54,611 bases of DNA from an uncultured delta proteobacterium (GTDB taxonomy: Bacteria; Desulfobacterota; Desulfobulbia; Desulfobulbales; Desulfurivibrionaceae), in the NCBI GenBank assembly GCA_903869265.1, contig CAIPYE010000013.1, positions 1 to 54,611 of the forward strand. The letters run 5' to 3'. Position 1 is the first letter of the stretch, and each line of letters starts with the position of its first letter. This document shows positions 41,584-51,184 of the stretch, in pieces. A model generated the notes under the pieces. It worked only from the letters and a program-made list of their open reading frames with translations, did not search any database and was not told where the DNA came from. Position numbers and translations under genes: made by a program.

Positions 41584-42072
41584 ATGGCTGACAAGATTCT
41601 GGTGCTTGGCGTGGGGAACGTGCTGCTTTCCGACGAGGGGGCGGGAGTAAGAGCGGTGGAACAACTCCAGCGGAGCTATGTTTTTTCTCCCCAGGTGGAG
41701 CTTATCGACGGCGGCACCATGGGCCTTGACCTCCTGGGATATCTTGATGATACGAGCCATCTGTTCATTATCGATGCAATTGTCTCGAGCAAACCTCCCG
41801 GTTCGGTGGTCATTGAAAAATTGCTCGACCCTCCCGCCTATTTTCGGCAGAAGATTTCTCCCCACCAGATCGGGATTTCCGAGCTTCTGGCCGTAGCGGC
41901 CATGCAGGATTGCCTGCCCCCTTCCATCACTCTTTTCGGCATCGTTCCCCTTGATCTGTCCACCGGCATAGAGATGTCGCCTATGGTCAATGCCGCAGTT
42001 GAGCAAGTGGTTCTGGCCGTGGTAGAAGAACTTGACCTGATGGGGGTTAAGGTCGGAGCGGCAAGCTGTTGA
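41584..42072 (+). CDS. hybD: Hydrogenase maturation endopeptidase (HybD/HyaD family)
   Basis: A 162-aa M52 protease that cleaves the C-terminal tail of the large subunit once nickel is in place. It has GVGNVLLSDEGAGV (nickel-sensing Glu, about 9-22), DGGTMGLDLL (second Asp region) and the His near ISPHQIG. It presumably processes HybC after His551. Expression appears limited by the terminator pressed against its ribosome-binding site, which would keep the protease below subunit levels. No hybE, hybG or hybF duplicates are present. Confidence 0.92.
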   Translation: MADKILVLGVGNVLLSDEGAGVRAVEQLQRSYVFSPQVELIDGGTMGLDLLGYLDDTSHLFIIDAIVSSKPPGSVVIEKLLDPPAYFRQKISPHQIGISELLAVAAMQDCLPPSITLFGIVPLDLSTGIEMSPMVNAAVEQVVLAVVEELDLMGVKVGAASC

Positions 42073-42227
42073 TCTGTTCTCCGTGATTGCCGGGTTGATC
42101 GTTGCCGGGTGTTGCCTTGTGAAAAAAACTTGATCCTGCCAGCCAAATAGTATTGTATTAAAGTTCCGCTTGTATCTGAAAGCGGGGGGCATGGCAGGCA
42201 AGCGGCTGTTTTTCTCAAGGAGAAAGG

Positions 42228-42902
42228 ATGGCGAAGATCGGTGTTTTTGTGGCGGATGACCATTCTGTGGTCAGGGAAGGGCTGCGTCAGATGCTTGCCA
42301 AAAGCAAGGGTTTGGCGCTGGTTGGCGAGGCTGCGGACGGCGAGGTCGCCGTCAAGGAGATCCGCAGATTGCAGCCGGATGTGGCGATCCTTGATGTCGC
42401 CATGCCCATGGTCAGCGGTCTCGAATGCATTCCGCTTATCAAGAACGATTCTCCCGGCACGGCAATTGTGATCCTGTCGATGTTTGCCCGCGAAATGTAT
42501 GTGCAGCAGGCCCTGGCAGCCGGAGCCCTTGGCTATGTTTTAAAAACCGCCCCTTGGCCAGAGGTTCTTGAGGCGGTGCAGATGGTGGCCCAGGGCAAGT
42601 ATTTTTTAAGCAGGGAGATAAATTCCGATCTCATTCGCGGCTACCTCAACAATGAGGAGCAAAAATCAGCCGAGTCGAGCAGGTACGACCTGTTGTCTGT
42701 ACGGGAACAGCAGATATTCAGGCTGGTCATTGAGGGCAACCCCACCAAAAACATAGCCGAAATCCTGTGTCTCAGCCCAAAAACCGTGGAAAAGCACCGC
42801 TCCAACATCAGCAAAAAGCTCGGGATGAGAGAGCCGCTGGCCATGCTCAAGTTTGCCATGAAGATCGGCGTGGCCAATCCCGATCTTTGGCCGGATTCAT
42901 AA
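42228..42902 (+). CDS. NarL/LuxR-type response regulator
   Basis: A 224-aa regulator. The receiver has Asp56 in AILDVAMP, acidic pair ADDH (9-12) and Lys in VLKTA. The C-terminal LuxR helix-turn-helix is LSPKTVEKHRSNISKKLG. It lies between the hydrogenase genes and the sensor kinase, so it likely controls one or both. The neighbouring kinase has a HisKA rather than HisKA_3 core, which is atypical for NarL-type partners. A GGAGAAAGG Shine-Dalgarno precedes the ATG. Confidence 0.9.
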   Translation: MAKIGVFVADDHSVVREGLRQMLAKSKGLALVGEAADGEVAVKEIRRLQPDVAILDVAMPMVSGLECIPLIKNDSPGTAIVILSMFAREMYVQQALAAGALGYVLKTAPWPEVLEAVQMVAQGKYFLSREINSDLIRGYLNNEEQKSAESSRYDLLSVREQQIFRLVIEGNPTKNIAEILCLSPKTVEKHRSNISKKLGMREPLAMLKFAMKIGVANPDLWPDS

Positions 42903-43023
42903 AGGGAGCAGGTTTTTTTCTGAGAATTCTTCCCGCGTCCTGGGTTTCTGTTGCCTGTCTGTAACAAAACACATCTCTGTTTTTTCTTATCTGGCCAAAG
43001 GGAATGTGGGTCGGTATAGTTGT

Positions 43024-43038
43024 CACAGTGTTACTGTG
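43024..43038. promoter_or_regulatory. Palindrome upstream of the heme-c sensor kinase
   Basis: CACAGT-GTT-ACTGTG is a perfect 6+3+6 inverted repeat about 40 bases before the kinase start. It may be an operator; the regulator is unknown. Confidence 0.35.
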
Positions 43039-43078
43039 CAGGTGTTGAAAGCTTATTTGGCAACTTCATGGTGAGTGT

Positions 43079-45119
43079 GTGAACGATTTTGTAGGGTCGC
43101 ATATTTCTTCAAAAATCATGCCCGTGCCTGTCCAACGGTTTACCTGGATTCTGGTCGGGGTATGGACCTTGTTCCTCACCGGTCTTACTTTGTACGCGAT
43201 AAGTGATATCCGGCAGATCACCCGGGAAATAGCCATTAGCGAAATTCGGGCCTACTGCAACAAGGACCGCGCCATGCGCACCTGGGGGGCTTCCCATGGC
43301 GGGGTCTATGTTCCCCATCGATGAGCGGACGCCGGTGAATCCATATCTGGCGCATCTTCCAGAAAGGGATTTGGTGACGCCTTCCGGCAGGGCGCTAACC
43401 TTGATGAATCCCGCCTACATGATGCGGCAGATGGGCGAGGACTTTTCGAGTCTCTACGGGGTGGTCGCCAGGATGACAAGCCTTAATCCGCTACGGCCTG
43501 AGAATGGCCCGGATGCGTGGGAACGCCGGAGTCTTGAAGAGTTCGCACACTCCGCTCAGCGGGAAAAGATCGAATTCACCCAGATCAACGGAGTGCCCCA
43601 CCTGCGTTTGATTCAGGCGGTGCTGGTTATTCCGGACTGTCTGCGTTGTCACGGCCATCAAGGGTATAAGGAAGGGGATATCCGGGGCGGTATCAGCATC
43701 AGTCTATCCATGGCAGGCGCGTTGGCTCTTCAGAAAAAGCAGATTTTGTCGACCGTGTTGCGCTCGGGGCTAATTTGGGGGCTCGGGCTAGCCGGACTGC
43801 TTATCGGCGGAGGCCTCCTGCGGCGGCGGGTTGCGGAGCGTGATGCGGCCCAGGAGGCGTTGCAGCAATCCAAAGACCGTCTTGCCAGCAAAAGCGAAGA
43901 GCTTGCGGAGGCCAACGCTGCCTTGCTCAACGAGATTGCCGAGCGGAAAAAGGTCGAAGCCGAGATTCTGGTCAGCGAGGAAAAGTTTCGCACTGTTGCG
44001 GATTTCACCTACGATTGGGAATACTGGAAGGATGCCGAAGGTAATTTCGTGTATGTCTCTCCCTCTTCCGAGCGGATCACAGGGTACAGGCCGGAGGAGT
44101 TCAAGGAAAATCCCGAGCTATTTATGGAGATCATCCATCCGGACCACAAGGATCAGATGAAAAGTCATTCCAGGCATGTCGTGTCCGAATACGGAGTGTG
44201 CATGCTGGAATTTCGGATCATTACCCGGGACGGAAAAGAACGCTGGATTGGCCATATCTGTCAGCCTGTGTATGGGCAGTCTGGTGAGTTTTTGGGGATC
44301 AGGGCAAGCAATCGTGACATCACCGGCAGCAAATGGAGCGAGAAAAACCTCAACAAGTTCGCCGTGGATCTGGCCCACAGCAACAGGGATCTTCAGGATT
44401 TTGCCTACATGGTCTCCCATGACCTGCGGGAACCGCTGGTTCTTGTTCAGGCATTTAGCGAGCGACTGCGAGCCCGCTATGGGGAAAACATCCCCGAAAA
44501 GGGGCTGGAATATATTAGGCGGATCGAAAGCGCGACTACGCGGATGCAGGAGCTGATCTCCGGGGTGCTGGCCTATTCGCAGGTTTCTGCCAAGGTTCAG
44601 TCCTTCGAGGAGATTGACCTGGAGAAGATTGTGCTACAGGTGATTTCCGATTTGGAGATGCGGATCGCCGAGACCGGCGGGCGGGTTGAGGTTGGCAGCC
44701 TGTGCCGGATCAAGGCGGACCCTCTCCAGATCAGGCAGCTCTTTCAGAACCTTATAGCCAACGGTCTTAAATATCGCAGGCAGGATGTACCCCCGCACGT
44801 TCTGGTCTCCAGCCGGATCATCCCCAGTTCGGAGGGCGACGGGACGGGGGAGTTCTGCTGCATTACCGTTGAGGATAACGGCATTGGCTTTGCCTCGGAG
44901 TTCGCCGACAGAATCTTCGGTCTTTTCCAGCGGTTGCATGGCCGGAGCCAGTACGAGGGTGCCGGTATCGGCCTTGCCGTATGCAAGCGGATTACAGAGC
45001 GGCATGGCGGAACCATCACTGCGGAATGCTCGCCAGGGAAGGGGGCGCGGTTTATCGTTACTCTGCCGGTGCAGGGCCCTGCGATTGATGATCTGGAGCA
45101 GCTTGACTCTCAGAAATAA
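43079..45119 (+). pseudogene. DUF3365 heme-c sensor histidine kinase, interrupted by a +1 frameshift
   Basis: Two frames together make one kinase. The first (43079 or ATG 43118 to 43324) gives a membrane helix and the start of a DUF3365 (Tll0287-like) sensor, ending SHGGVYVP-HR-stop. The second continues from IDERTPVNPYL. The break is one extra C in CCCC at 43313-43316. Downstream: heme motif CLRCH, second membrane helix, coiled coil, PAS, HisKA (MVSHDLREP) and HATPase (VEDNGIGF, GAGIGLAV), with no other lesion. It is either a sequencing error, a phase-variable tract or a recent inactivation. Confidence 0.85.
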
Positions 45120-45186
45120 GGCCGGAAAAAAAACGGAATCCTGCTCTTGTCTGGCACATGCCCCCGCCTTTGTGTATCATGAAACA

Positions 45187-45531
45187 ATGCATGAGATGTC
45201 TCTGGCAATAAACATCGTCGAACTTGTTTCGGCAAAGGCGCAGGCCGCTGGGGGACAAAGGGTCACCTCGGTCGAACTTGAGGCTGGCAAGCTTTCCGGG
45301 GTAATGATCGAGGCGCTGGTCTTCTGTTTTGAAGCCGCCACCTGTAATACTCCGGCTGAAGGTGCTCGTCTTGAGGTCCGCGAGGTTGAAGGACGCGGCC
45401 GCTGTCTGGGCTGCGGTCATGCCTTTGCGCTTGATTCCCTGCTTGCCCAGTGCCCGCAGTGTGGCGGATACGCGGTGGAAATCGTACAGGGCAAGGAATT
45501 GAAGGTTGTAGCCCTCACCATTGACGAATAA
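45187..45531 (+). CDS. hypA: Hydrogenase nickel incorporation protein HypA
   Basis: A 114-aa HypA. It has the N-terminal MHEMSLA, in which Met1-His2-Glu3 binds nickel, and a zinc domain with CLGCG and CPQCGG (a C-x2-C pair at each end). It passes nickel to the large subunit together with HypB. The longer open frame over the kinase end is a shadow; the MHE start is required for function. It heads hypA-B-F-C-D-E and lies 67 bases after the kinase. Confidence 0.94.
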   Translation: MHEMSLAINIVELVSAKAQAAGGQRVTSVELEAGKLSGVMIEALVFCFEAATCNTPAEGARLEVREVEGRGRCLGCGHAFALDSLLAQCPQCGGYAVEIVQGKELKVVALTIDE

Positions 45532-45542
45532 TAGGTGGATCC

Positions 45543-46304
45543 ATGTGTGATTCCTGCGGTTGCAGTCGGCCGGAGAACAGCGTAACCATCACGAGGCCTG
45601 GGCAGGCTCTGTCCGGTCCCGGCTCGGCAGGGCACCACCATTCACATCAAGCCCGGCAGGGCCGGGTTGTGGAGGTGCGGGAGGCGGTGCTCGGTAAAAA
45701 CGACGGGATTGCCGCGCACAACCGGGCTTTCTTTAAGGAGCGGCGGATCGTGGCCTTCAATCTGGTCAGTTCTCCAGGTTCGGGCAAAACCACGATTCTG
45801 GAGCGGACCATCCGGGAGCTGCGGCAAGAGATTCCCATGGCGGTCATCGAAGGGGATCAGCAGACCATGCTCGATGCCGAGCGGATCGATGCCACCGGGG
45901 TGCCTGTGGTGCAGGTGAACACCGGGGCGGGTTGCCATCTTGACGCGGACATGGTGCATCAGGCCCTGCACCAGATGGATCTGGCCGAGAACTCCCTGCT
46001 CTTTATTGAAAATGTTGGCAATCTGGTTTGTCCGGCCATGTTTGATCTGGGCGAGGCAGCCAAGGTTGTGATCATCAGCGTCACCGAGGGGGAAGACAAG
46101 CCCCTCAAGTATCCGGCCATGTTCGATGCGGCCAGCCTGTGTCTGATCAACAAGACCGACCTGCTGCCCCATGTGGATTTTGATGTGGCCCGCTGTCGGG
46201 AATATGGACTGCGAGTGAATCACCATCTGGAATTTTTTGAGATATCCGCCAAGACCGGCGAGGGCATGCCTGCCTGGCTGGACTGGCTGCGTAGTCAAAT
46301 CTGA
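45543..46304 (+). CDS. hypB: Hydrogenase nickel incorporation GTPase HypB
   Basis: A 253-aa SIMIBI GTPase. It has the N-terminal high-affinity nickel motif MCDSCGC (C-x2-C-G-C) and a short His cluster HHHSH (31-35). P-loop SSPGSGKTT (about 77-85), EGDQQTMLDAERI and NKTDLLP (G4) are present, as are the metal-site residues in NTGAGCHLD. It lacks the long poly-His nickel store of some rhizobial forms. The gap from hypA is 11 bases with AGGTGG upstream. Confidence 0.95.
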   Translation: MCDSCGCSRPENSVTITRPGQALSGPGSAGHHHSHQARQGRVVEVREAVLGKNDGIAAHNRAFFKERRIVAFNLVSSPGSGKTTILERTIRELRQEIPMAVIEGDQQTMLDAERIDATGVPVVQVNTGAGCHLDADMVHQALHQMDLAENSLLFIENVGNLVCPAMFDLGEAAKVVIISVTEGEDKPLKYPAMFDAASLCLINKTDLLPHVDFDVARCREYGLRVNHHLEFFEISAKTGEGMPAWLDWLRSQI

Positions 46305-46312
46305 AGGATTTC

Positions 46313-48583
46313 ATGCCAAGCGAGCGCTGGAAGATATCGGTTGGCGGCATTGTTCAGGGCGTCGGCTTCCGGCCCTTTGTCTATCGGCAGGCATTGGCGC
46401 ATGGCCTGGCGGGTTTTGTGGCCAATACTTCGGAAGGGGTTGCCATCGAGGCCCAGGGGCAGGCTAGGCAACTTGAGGATTTTTTGGTTGCCCTGCGAAA
46501 AGAAGCGCCCCCCCTGGCCCAGGTCGGCAAGATCAGGTTTGCACCCATTCCTCTGAGCCAGGATGACGGATTTGTCCTTCACCATTCGGTGGCTTCCGGT
46601 CCGGTCTCCACTCTGATCTCCCCCGATGTTGCGGTATGCGAGGCTTGCCTGGCTGAGTTCTTCGACCCGGCTGATCGTCGGTTCCGCTATCCCTTTATCA
46701 ACTGCACCAACTGCGGCCCCCGCTATACCATCGTGCAGCGCATCCCCTACGACCGTCCCCACACGACCATGCGGGGGTTTACCATGTGCGCGGCTTGCCA
46801 GCGGGAATACGATGATCCCTCCAACCGGCGTTTTCACGCCCAACCCAACTGCTGCCCGGATTGCGGGCCGCAGCTCCGCCTGGTTGCGATGGATGGGCGG
46901 CGGGTGGCTGAACGGGATGAGGCGCTCAGCGAGGCGGTCCGGCGGCTGGCGGCGGGCGAGATTGTGGCGGTCAAGGGGATTGGCGGGTTTCATCTGGCAG
47001 TGGATGCGACCAACGGCCAGGCGGTGAGCCGATTGCGGCAGAGGAAGGGGAGGGAGGCCAAGCCTCTGGCGGTCATGGTTCCCCATCTGTTCGCGGCCCG
47101 GAGAATCTGTCGGCTGGAACTCCTGGAAGAGCAGGCCCTTACGAGTCAGGCGCGGCCTATTGTTCTGGCTGCCAAAAAAGAGGGGCATGGGTTGGCGGAA
47201 GAGGTTGCGCCGGGATACGATCAGTTTGGCCTTATGCTGCCCTATGCGCCGCTCCACTTTCTTCTCTTGCAGGAGGGGGTGGTGCGGGCCTTGGTCATGA
47301 CCAGCGGTAACCGCAGCGAAGAGCCGATCTGTATCGAAAATAATGAGGCTGTGCAGCGGTTGTCCGGAATTGCCGACTGTTTTCTTCTGCATGACCGGGA
47401 CATTCACCTTCCCTGCGACGATTCGGTGGTTGGACTTCAGGCTGGAATGATTCGACAAATCCGGCGCAGCCGTGGCTTTGCCCCCAAGCCCATCGGTCTT
47501 GCGGAGACAGGGGGTATGGTTCTCGGGGTGGGGGCGGAACTCAAGAACACCGTCTGTCTGTTGAAAGGGGACCAGGCTTTTTGCAGCCAGCACATCGGGG
47601 ATCTGAAAAATCTGGAGGGTTACCGGGTCTTTCAGCAAAGCATCGGCCAGTTGGGGGCTCTTTTTGAGATCAGCCCAACCCTGATCGTGCATGACCTGCA
47701 CCCCCAGTATCTCTCCACTCGATGGGCCCAGGAACAGAGTGTGCCTACTCTGGCCGTGCAGCACCACCATGCCCATCTGGCCGCATGTCTGGCCGAGAAC
47801 CACCAGGACGGCCCTGCCATCGGCATTATTCTCGATGGGACGGGGTACGGCCCGGATCAAACCATCTGGGGCGGCGAAGTTTTGCTGGGAGACGCCCGTG
47901 GCTACCAGCGGTTTTCCACCCTGGAATCCTTGCCCCTGCCGGGCGGGGATGCCGCGGTGCAGGCGCCCTGGCGGATTGCCTTGAGTTATCTCCATGCCGC
48001 CTATGGCACGGATCTGCCCGACCTGCCCTTTATGGAGGCCCATGAGTGCGGGGTGATTCTGACCATGGTGCAAAAAAGGGTGAACTCCCCTTTGACCAGC
48101 AGTTGCGGCAGGCTTTTTGATGCGGTGGCCGCCATGAGCGGAGGCAGGCAGATTATCCAATATGAGGCCCAGGGAGCCATTGAGCTGATGCAGGTGGCTG
48201 GCGACAGGCTTGACGAGGAGGGTTTTCCCTGCGAAGTTTACGCAGAAAATGATATGCTGAAAATCTCGGTGCGGTCTTTGATCCGGGCGGTGGCTCAAGC
48301 CGTGCAAGCCGGTATGGCGCAGAGCGAAATCAGCCGCAGGTTTCATGCCGGGTTGGTTGCGGTCTTTGCTCGGGTGGTTGAGGAGGCGCGACGCCGGGAG
48401 AAAATAAATACAGTGGTCTTGAGTGGCGGCGTTTTTCAGAACCGGCTGCTCCTGGAAGGGCTGGGTGCCTCCCTGGAACGTGCCGGGTTTCAGGTGCTGC
48501 TCCATAAAGAGCTTCCTTGCAATGATGGTTGCATTTCCCTGGGGCAGGCTGTGATCGGCCGTGCGGCTTTGAAAAAAAGGTGA
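46313..48583 (+). CDS. hypF: Carbamoyltransferase HypF
   Basis: A 756-aa multidomain enzyme that makes the CN ligands from carbamoyl phosphate. Domains: acylphosphatase (GIVQGVGFRPFVYR, about 11-24), two zinc fingers (CEACLAEF...CTNCGP and CAACQRE...CCPDCGP, about 108-185), a YrdC-like domain (VAVKGIGGFHLAVDATN), and a C-terminal Kae1-like carbamoyltransferase with HHHAHLAACLAEN. It follows hypB by eight bases. The huge antisense frame over it is a shadow. Confidence 0.95.
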   Translation: MPSERWKISVGGIVQGVGFRPFVYRQALAHGLAGFVANTSEGVAIEAQGQARQLEDFLVALRKEAPPLAQVGKIRFAPIPLSQDDGFVLHHSVASGPVSTLISPDVAVCEACLAEFFDPADRRFRYPFINCTNCGPRYTIVQRIPYDRPHTTMRGFTMCAACQREYDDPSNRRFHAQPNCCPDCGPQLRLVAMDGRRVAERDEALSEAVRRLAAGEIVAVKGIGGFHLAVDATNGQAVSRLRQRKGREAKPLAVMVPHLFAARRICRLELLEEQALTSQARPIVLAAKKEGHGLAEEVAPGYDQFGLMLPYAPLHFLLLQEGVVRALVMTSGNRSEEPICIENNEAVQRLSGIADCFLLHDRDIHLPCDDSVVGLQAGMIRQIRRSRGFAPKPIGLAETGGMVLGVGAELKNTVCLLKGDQAFCSQHIGDLKNLEGYRVFQQSIGQLGALFEISPTLIVHDLHPQYLSTRWAQEQSVPTLAVQHHHAHLAACLAENHQDGPAIGIILDGTGYGPDQTIWGGEVLLGDARGYQRFSTLESLPLPGGDAAVQAPWRIALSYLHAAYGTDLPDLPFMEAHECGVILTMVQKRVNSPLTSSCGRLFDAVAAMSGGRQIIQYEAQGAIELMQVAGDRLDEEGFPCEVYAENDMLKISVRSLIRAVAQAVQAGMAQSEISRRFHAGLVAVFARVVEEARRREKINTVVLSGGVFQNRLLLEGLGASLERAGFQVLLHKELPCNDGCISLGQAVIGRAALKKR

Positions 48584-48586
48584 CAT

Positions 48587-48859
48587 ATGTGTCTGGCGAT
48601 TCCCGGTAAAGTGGTGGAGATATTTAAGGAAAACGGCTTGCTCATGGGGCATGTGGATTACAGCGGCACGGTCAACAAGATTTGTCTCGAGTATGTGCCG
48701 GAGATCGTGGTGGGTCAGTATACCGTGGTGCATGCAGGGTTTGCCCTGTCGGTGCTTGACGAGGAAGAGGCGCAACAGAGCTTTGCGGCCTGGCAGGAAC
48801 TGGTCCAGGCCGTGGCTGCTCAGGGCACGGATATCTTCGGCAATCCATTGGAAAAATAA
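48587..48859 (+). CDS. hypC: Hydrogenase maturation chaperone HypC
   Basis: A 90-aa chaperone. The obligatory N-terminus MCLAIPGKV (Cys2 binds the Fe(CN)2CO unit and the large subunit) is intact. It shuttles the iron centre from the HypCD complex to HybC. It starts three bases after hypF. Only one HypC/HybG homologue is present, so it should serve HybC alone or all hydrogenases of the cell. Confidence 0.95.
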   Translation: MCLAIPGKVVEIFKENGLLMGHVDYSGTVNKICLEYVPEIVVGQYTVVHAGFALSVLDEEEAQQSFAAWQELVQAVAAQGTDIFGNPLEK

Positions 48860-48877
48860 AGAGGTTCTTGTCTCTCC

Positions 48878-49972
48878 ATGAAATTTGTTGATGAATACCG
48901 CGACCCGGCCCTGGCCAAGCGTCTTCTTGAGGAAATTCGCCACACCGTGACCCGACCCTGGGTGATCATGGAGATCTGCGGCGGCCATACCCATGCCATC
49001 ATGAAAAACGGGCTTGATCAGCTTCTTCCCGCCCAGGTGGAGCTGGTGCATGGGCCTGGTTGCCCGGTTTGCGTGACCGCGGTGGAAACCATTGACCGGG
49101 CCGTAGCCATCGCAGCCAGACCCGAGGTGATCTTTACCAGCTTCGGCGACATGCTCCGGGTGCCGGGCAGCGTCTCCAGCCTGTTCATGGCGAAATCATT
49201 TGGGGCCGATGTGCGCATGGTCTATTCGCCTCTGGAAGCCGTGGCCCTGGCCCGCCAGAATCCGGAGCGGGAGGTGGTTTTTCTGGCCGTTGGTTTTGAA
49301 ACAACAGCGCCGGGCAATGGCATGGCCCTGTTGCAGGCCAAGCGGGAGGGGCTGACGAATTTCAGCCTGCTGGCCAGCCATGTTTTGGTGCCCCCTGCCA
49401 TCCGGGGTTTGCTCTCCTCGCCCTCCAACCGGGTGCAGGGCTATCTGGCTCCTGGGCATGTCTGCACCATCATGGGCTGGCAGGAATACGAGCCGCTTGC
49501 CGAGGAATTTAAGGTGCCCATTGTGGTCACCGGCTTCGAACCTGTCGACATCCTTGCCGGGCTGCTCATGGTGCTCCGGCAGCTTGAGGCGGGTCGCCAT
49601 GAGGTGGAGAACCAGTACGGCCGGTCGGTGAGCCGGGAAGGCAATGGGGCGGCGCAACGGATCATGGCTGAGGTGTTTGCGGTGAGCGATCGCGCCTGGC
49701 GGGGGATCGGAGTGCTGCCTGCCAGCGGGTTGGTGATCAGGGATCATCTCGCAGCCTATGACGCCGAGCGGAAGTTTGCCGTGGAGACCATCACTGTGCG
49801 GGAATCGGAGTTGTGCAGGAGCGGCGGCGTGTTGCAGGGTCTGCTCAAACCCGATGGCTGTCCGGCCTTTGGCCGGGAATGCACCCCGGAGCATCCCCTG
49901 GGGGCGACCATGGTCTCGGGCGAGGGAGCCTGCGCCGCCTACTACAAATACCACAGGACATCCCATGCCTAA
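48878..49972 (+). CDS. hypD: Hydrogenase iron-centre scaffold HypD
   Basis: A 364-aa Fe-S scaffold on which CO and CN are attached to iron. Motifs: [11 protein letters not shown] (about 29-39, catalytic Cys), HGPGCPVC (about 59-66), and C-terminal [4Fe-4S] cysteines in [20 protein letters not shown] and GEGACAAYY. It works with HypC and HypE. It overlaps the hypE start by eight bases, so these two are translationally coupled. Confidence 0.96.
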   Translation: MKFVDEYRDPALAKRLLEEIRHTVTRPWVIMEICGGHTHAIMKNGLDQLLPAQVELVHGPGCPVCVTAVETIDRAVAIAARPEVIFTSFGDMLRVPGSVSSLFMAKSFGADVRMVYSPLEAVALARQNPEREVVFLAVGFETTAPGNGMALLQAKREGLTNFSLLASHVLVPPAIRGLLSSPSNRVQGYLAPGHVCTIMGWQEYEPLAEEFKVPIVVTGFEPVDILAGLLMVLRQLEAGRHEVENQYGRSVSREGNGAAQRIMAEVFAVSDRAWRGIGVLPASGLVIRDHLAAYDAERKFAVETITVRESELCRSGGVLQGLLKPDGCPAFGRECTPEHPLGATMVSGEGACAAYYKYHRTSHA

Positions 49973-51020
49973 TCTGAATCCGGAAGATTTCAGCTGCCCT
50001 TTGCCCTTCATGGAGTATGAGACGATCCAATTGGCGCACGGCAGCGGCGGGCGTTTGTCCTCCGAGCTTGTCAGTCGCTTTTTTTTACCGCGTTTTGGCA
50101 ACGAAACCTTGAACCGTCTGGAGGATCAGGCGGTGGTTGATTTTCCTCCGGGCCGTTTGGCCCTGACCACCGATTCCTTTGTGGTGGACCCTCTTTTCTT
50201 CCCCGGCGGCGATATCGGCGATCTGGCGATCAACGGGACCGTGAACGATGTCTGCATGAGCGGGGCCACACCGCTCTATCTGGCCGCGGCCTTTATCCTC
50301 GAAGAGGGGCTGCCCCTGGCCACCCTGCATCGGATTTTGCTCTCCATGGAAAAGGCGGCGAAAACCGCCGGGGTGCAGATCGTGACCGGGGACACCAAGG
50401 TGGTCAACCGGGGTTGCTGCGACAAGCTCTTCATCACCACCACCGGGGTGGGCCGGGTGCCGGAGGGGGTGGATATCTCCGCGGCCAATCTTAAGCTCGG
50501 GGACAAGGTCATCCTCTCCGGTTCCATCGCCGACCATGGCATGGCAATTTTGACTTCCCGAGAGGGGCTTTCCTTTGCCTCCCGGGTGCAGAGCGACACT
50601 GCGGCTTTGAACGGTCTGGTGGCGCAGATGCTGCACGCCTCTTCCCGCATCCATGCCATGCGCGATCCCACCCGGGGGGGGCTTGCCACCACGCTCAACG
50701 AGTTTGCCGCATCCTCCCAGGTTGGCATTGTCTTGGACGAGACAGCCGTTCCGGTGCGGCCCGAGGTGCGGGGCGCCTGCGAGGTGCTGGGCATCGACCC
50801 GATGTATGTCGCCAACGAGGGCAAGCTGGTGGCTGTGGTTCCGGCTGAGGCTGCCGACAGGGTGGTGGCTGCCATGCGCAGTCATTCCCTGGGCCGGGAG
50901 GCCGTGATCATCGGCGAGGTTGTTGCGGACAACCCAGGAATGGTGGCCATGCGCACCGCCCTTGGGGCGCACCGGATTGTCGATATGCCGGTGGGCGAAC
51001 AGCTGCCCAGAATCTGCTGA
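49965..51020 (+). CDS. hypE: Carbamoyl dehydratase HypE
   Basis: A 351-aa PurM-like enzyme that dehydrates a carbamoyl group on its own C-terminal Cys to a thiocyanate. It has [47 protein letters not shown] and the essential C-terminal PRIC. The start is set at the ATG at 49965, which overlaps hypD; the open frame upstream runs within hypD. It closes the hyp operon; the cytochrome promoter begins 80 bases later. Confidence 0.95.
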   Translation: MPNLNPEDFSCPLPFMEYETIQLAHGSGGRLSSELVSRFFLPRFGNETLNRLEDQAVVDFPPGRLALTTDSFVVDPLFFPGGDIGDLAINGTVNDVCMSGATPLYLAAAFILEEGLPLATLHRILLSMEKAAKTAGVQIVTGDTKVVNRGCCDKLFITTTGVGRVPEGVDISAANLKLGDKVILSGSIADHGMAILTSREGLSFASRVQSDTAALNGLVAQMLHASSRIHAMRDPTRGGLATTLNEFAASSQVGIVLDETAVPVRPEVRGACEVLGIDPMYVANEGKLVAVVPAEAADRVVAAMRSHSLGREAVIIGEVVADNPGMVAMRTALGAHRIVDMPVGEQLPRIC

Positions 51021-51102
51021 TTTGATAAAAAAACGGAACAAACCCTAGAGTGATCAAGGAGTAGTGGTAAGTTTAAAAGTGAATCAACATTCAGTTTATG
51101 TG

Positions 51103-51132
51103 TTGACTTTTTTTAAAGTAACCCTGTATAAA
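51103..51132 (+). promoter_or_regulatory. Sigma-70-like promoter of the cytochrome-porin unit
   Basis: TTGACT (51103-51108) and TATAAA (51127-51132) with an 18-base spacer, in an AT-rich gap after hypE. The transcript would start about 45 bases before the cytochrome gene. Confidence 0.65.
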
Positions 51133-51184
51133 CTCTCGAGAAACAGTATTTCTGTTATCAATTTTTACAAAGGGAGGTGAGTTG

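Noticed and set aside
46295-49051. A 918-codon open frame antisense to hypF-hypC
   Set aside because: It mirrors strongly coding plus-strand genes with conserved motifs. Its composition is repetitive His/Gln/Pro-rich, as produced by reading GC-rich codons backwards, and no ribosome-binding site supports it.
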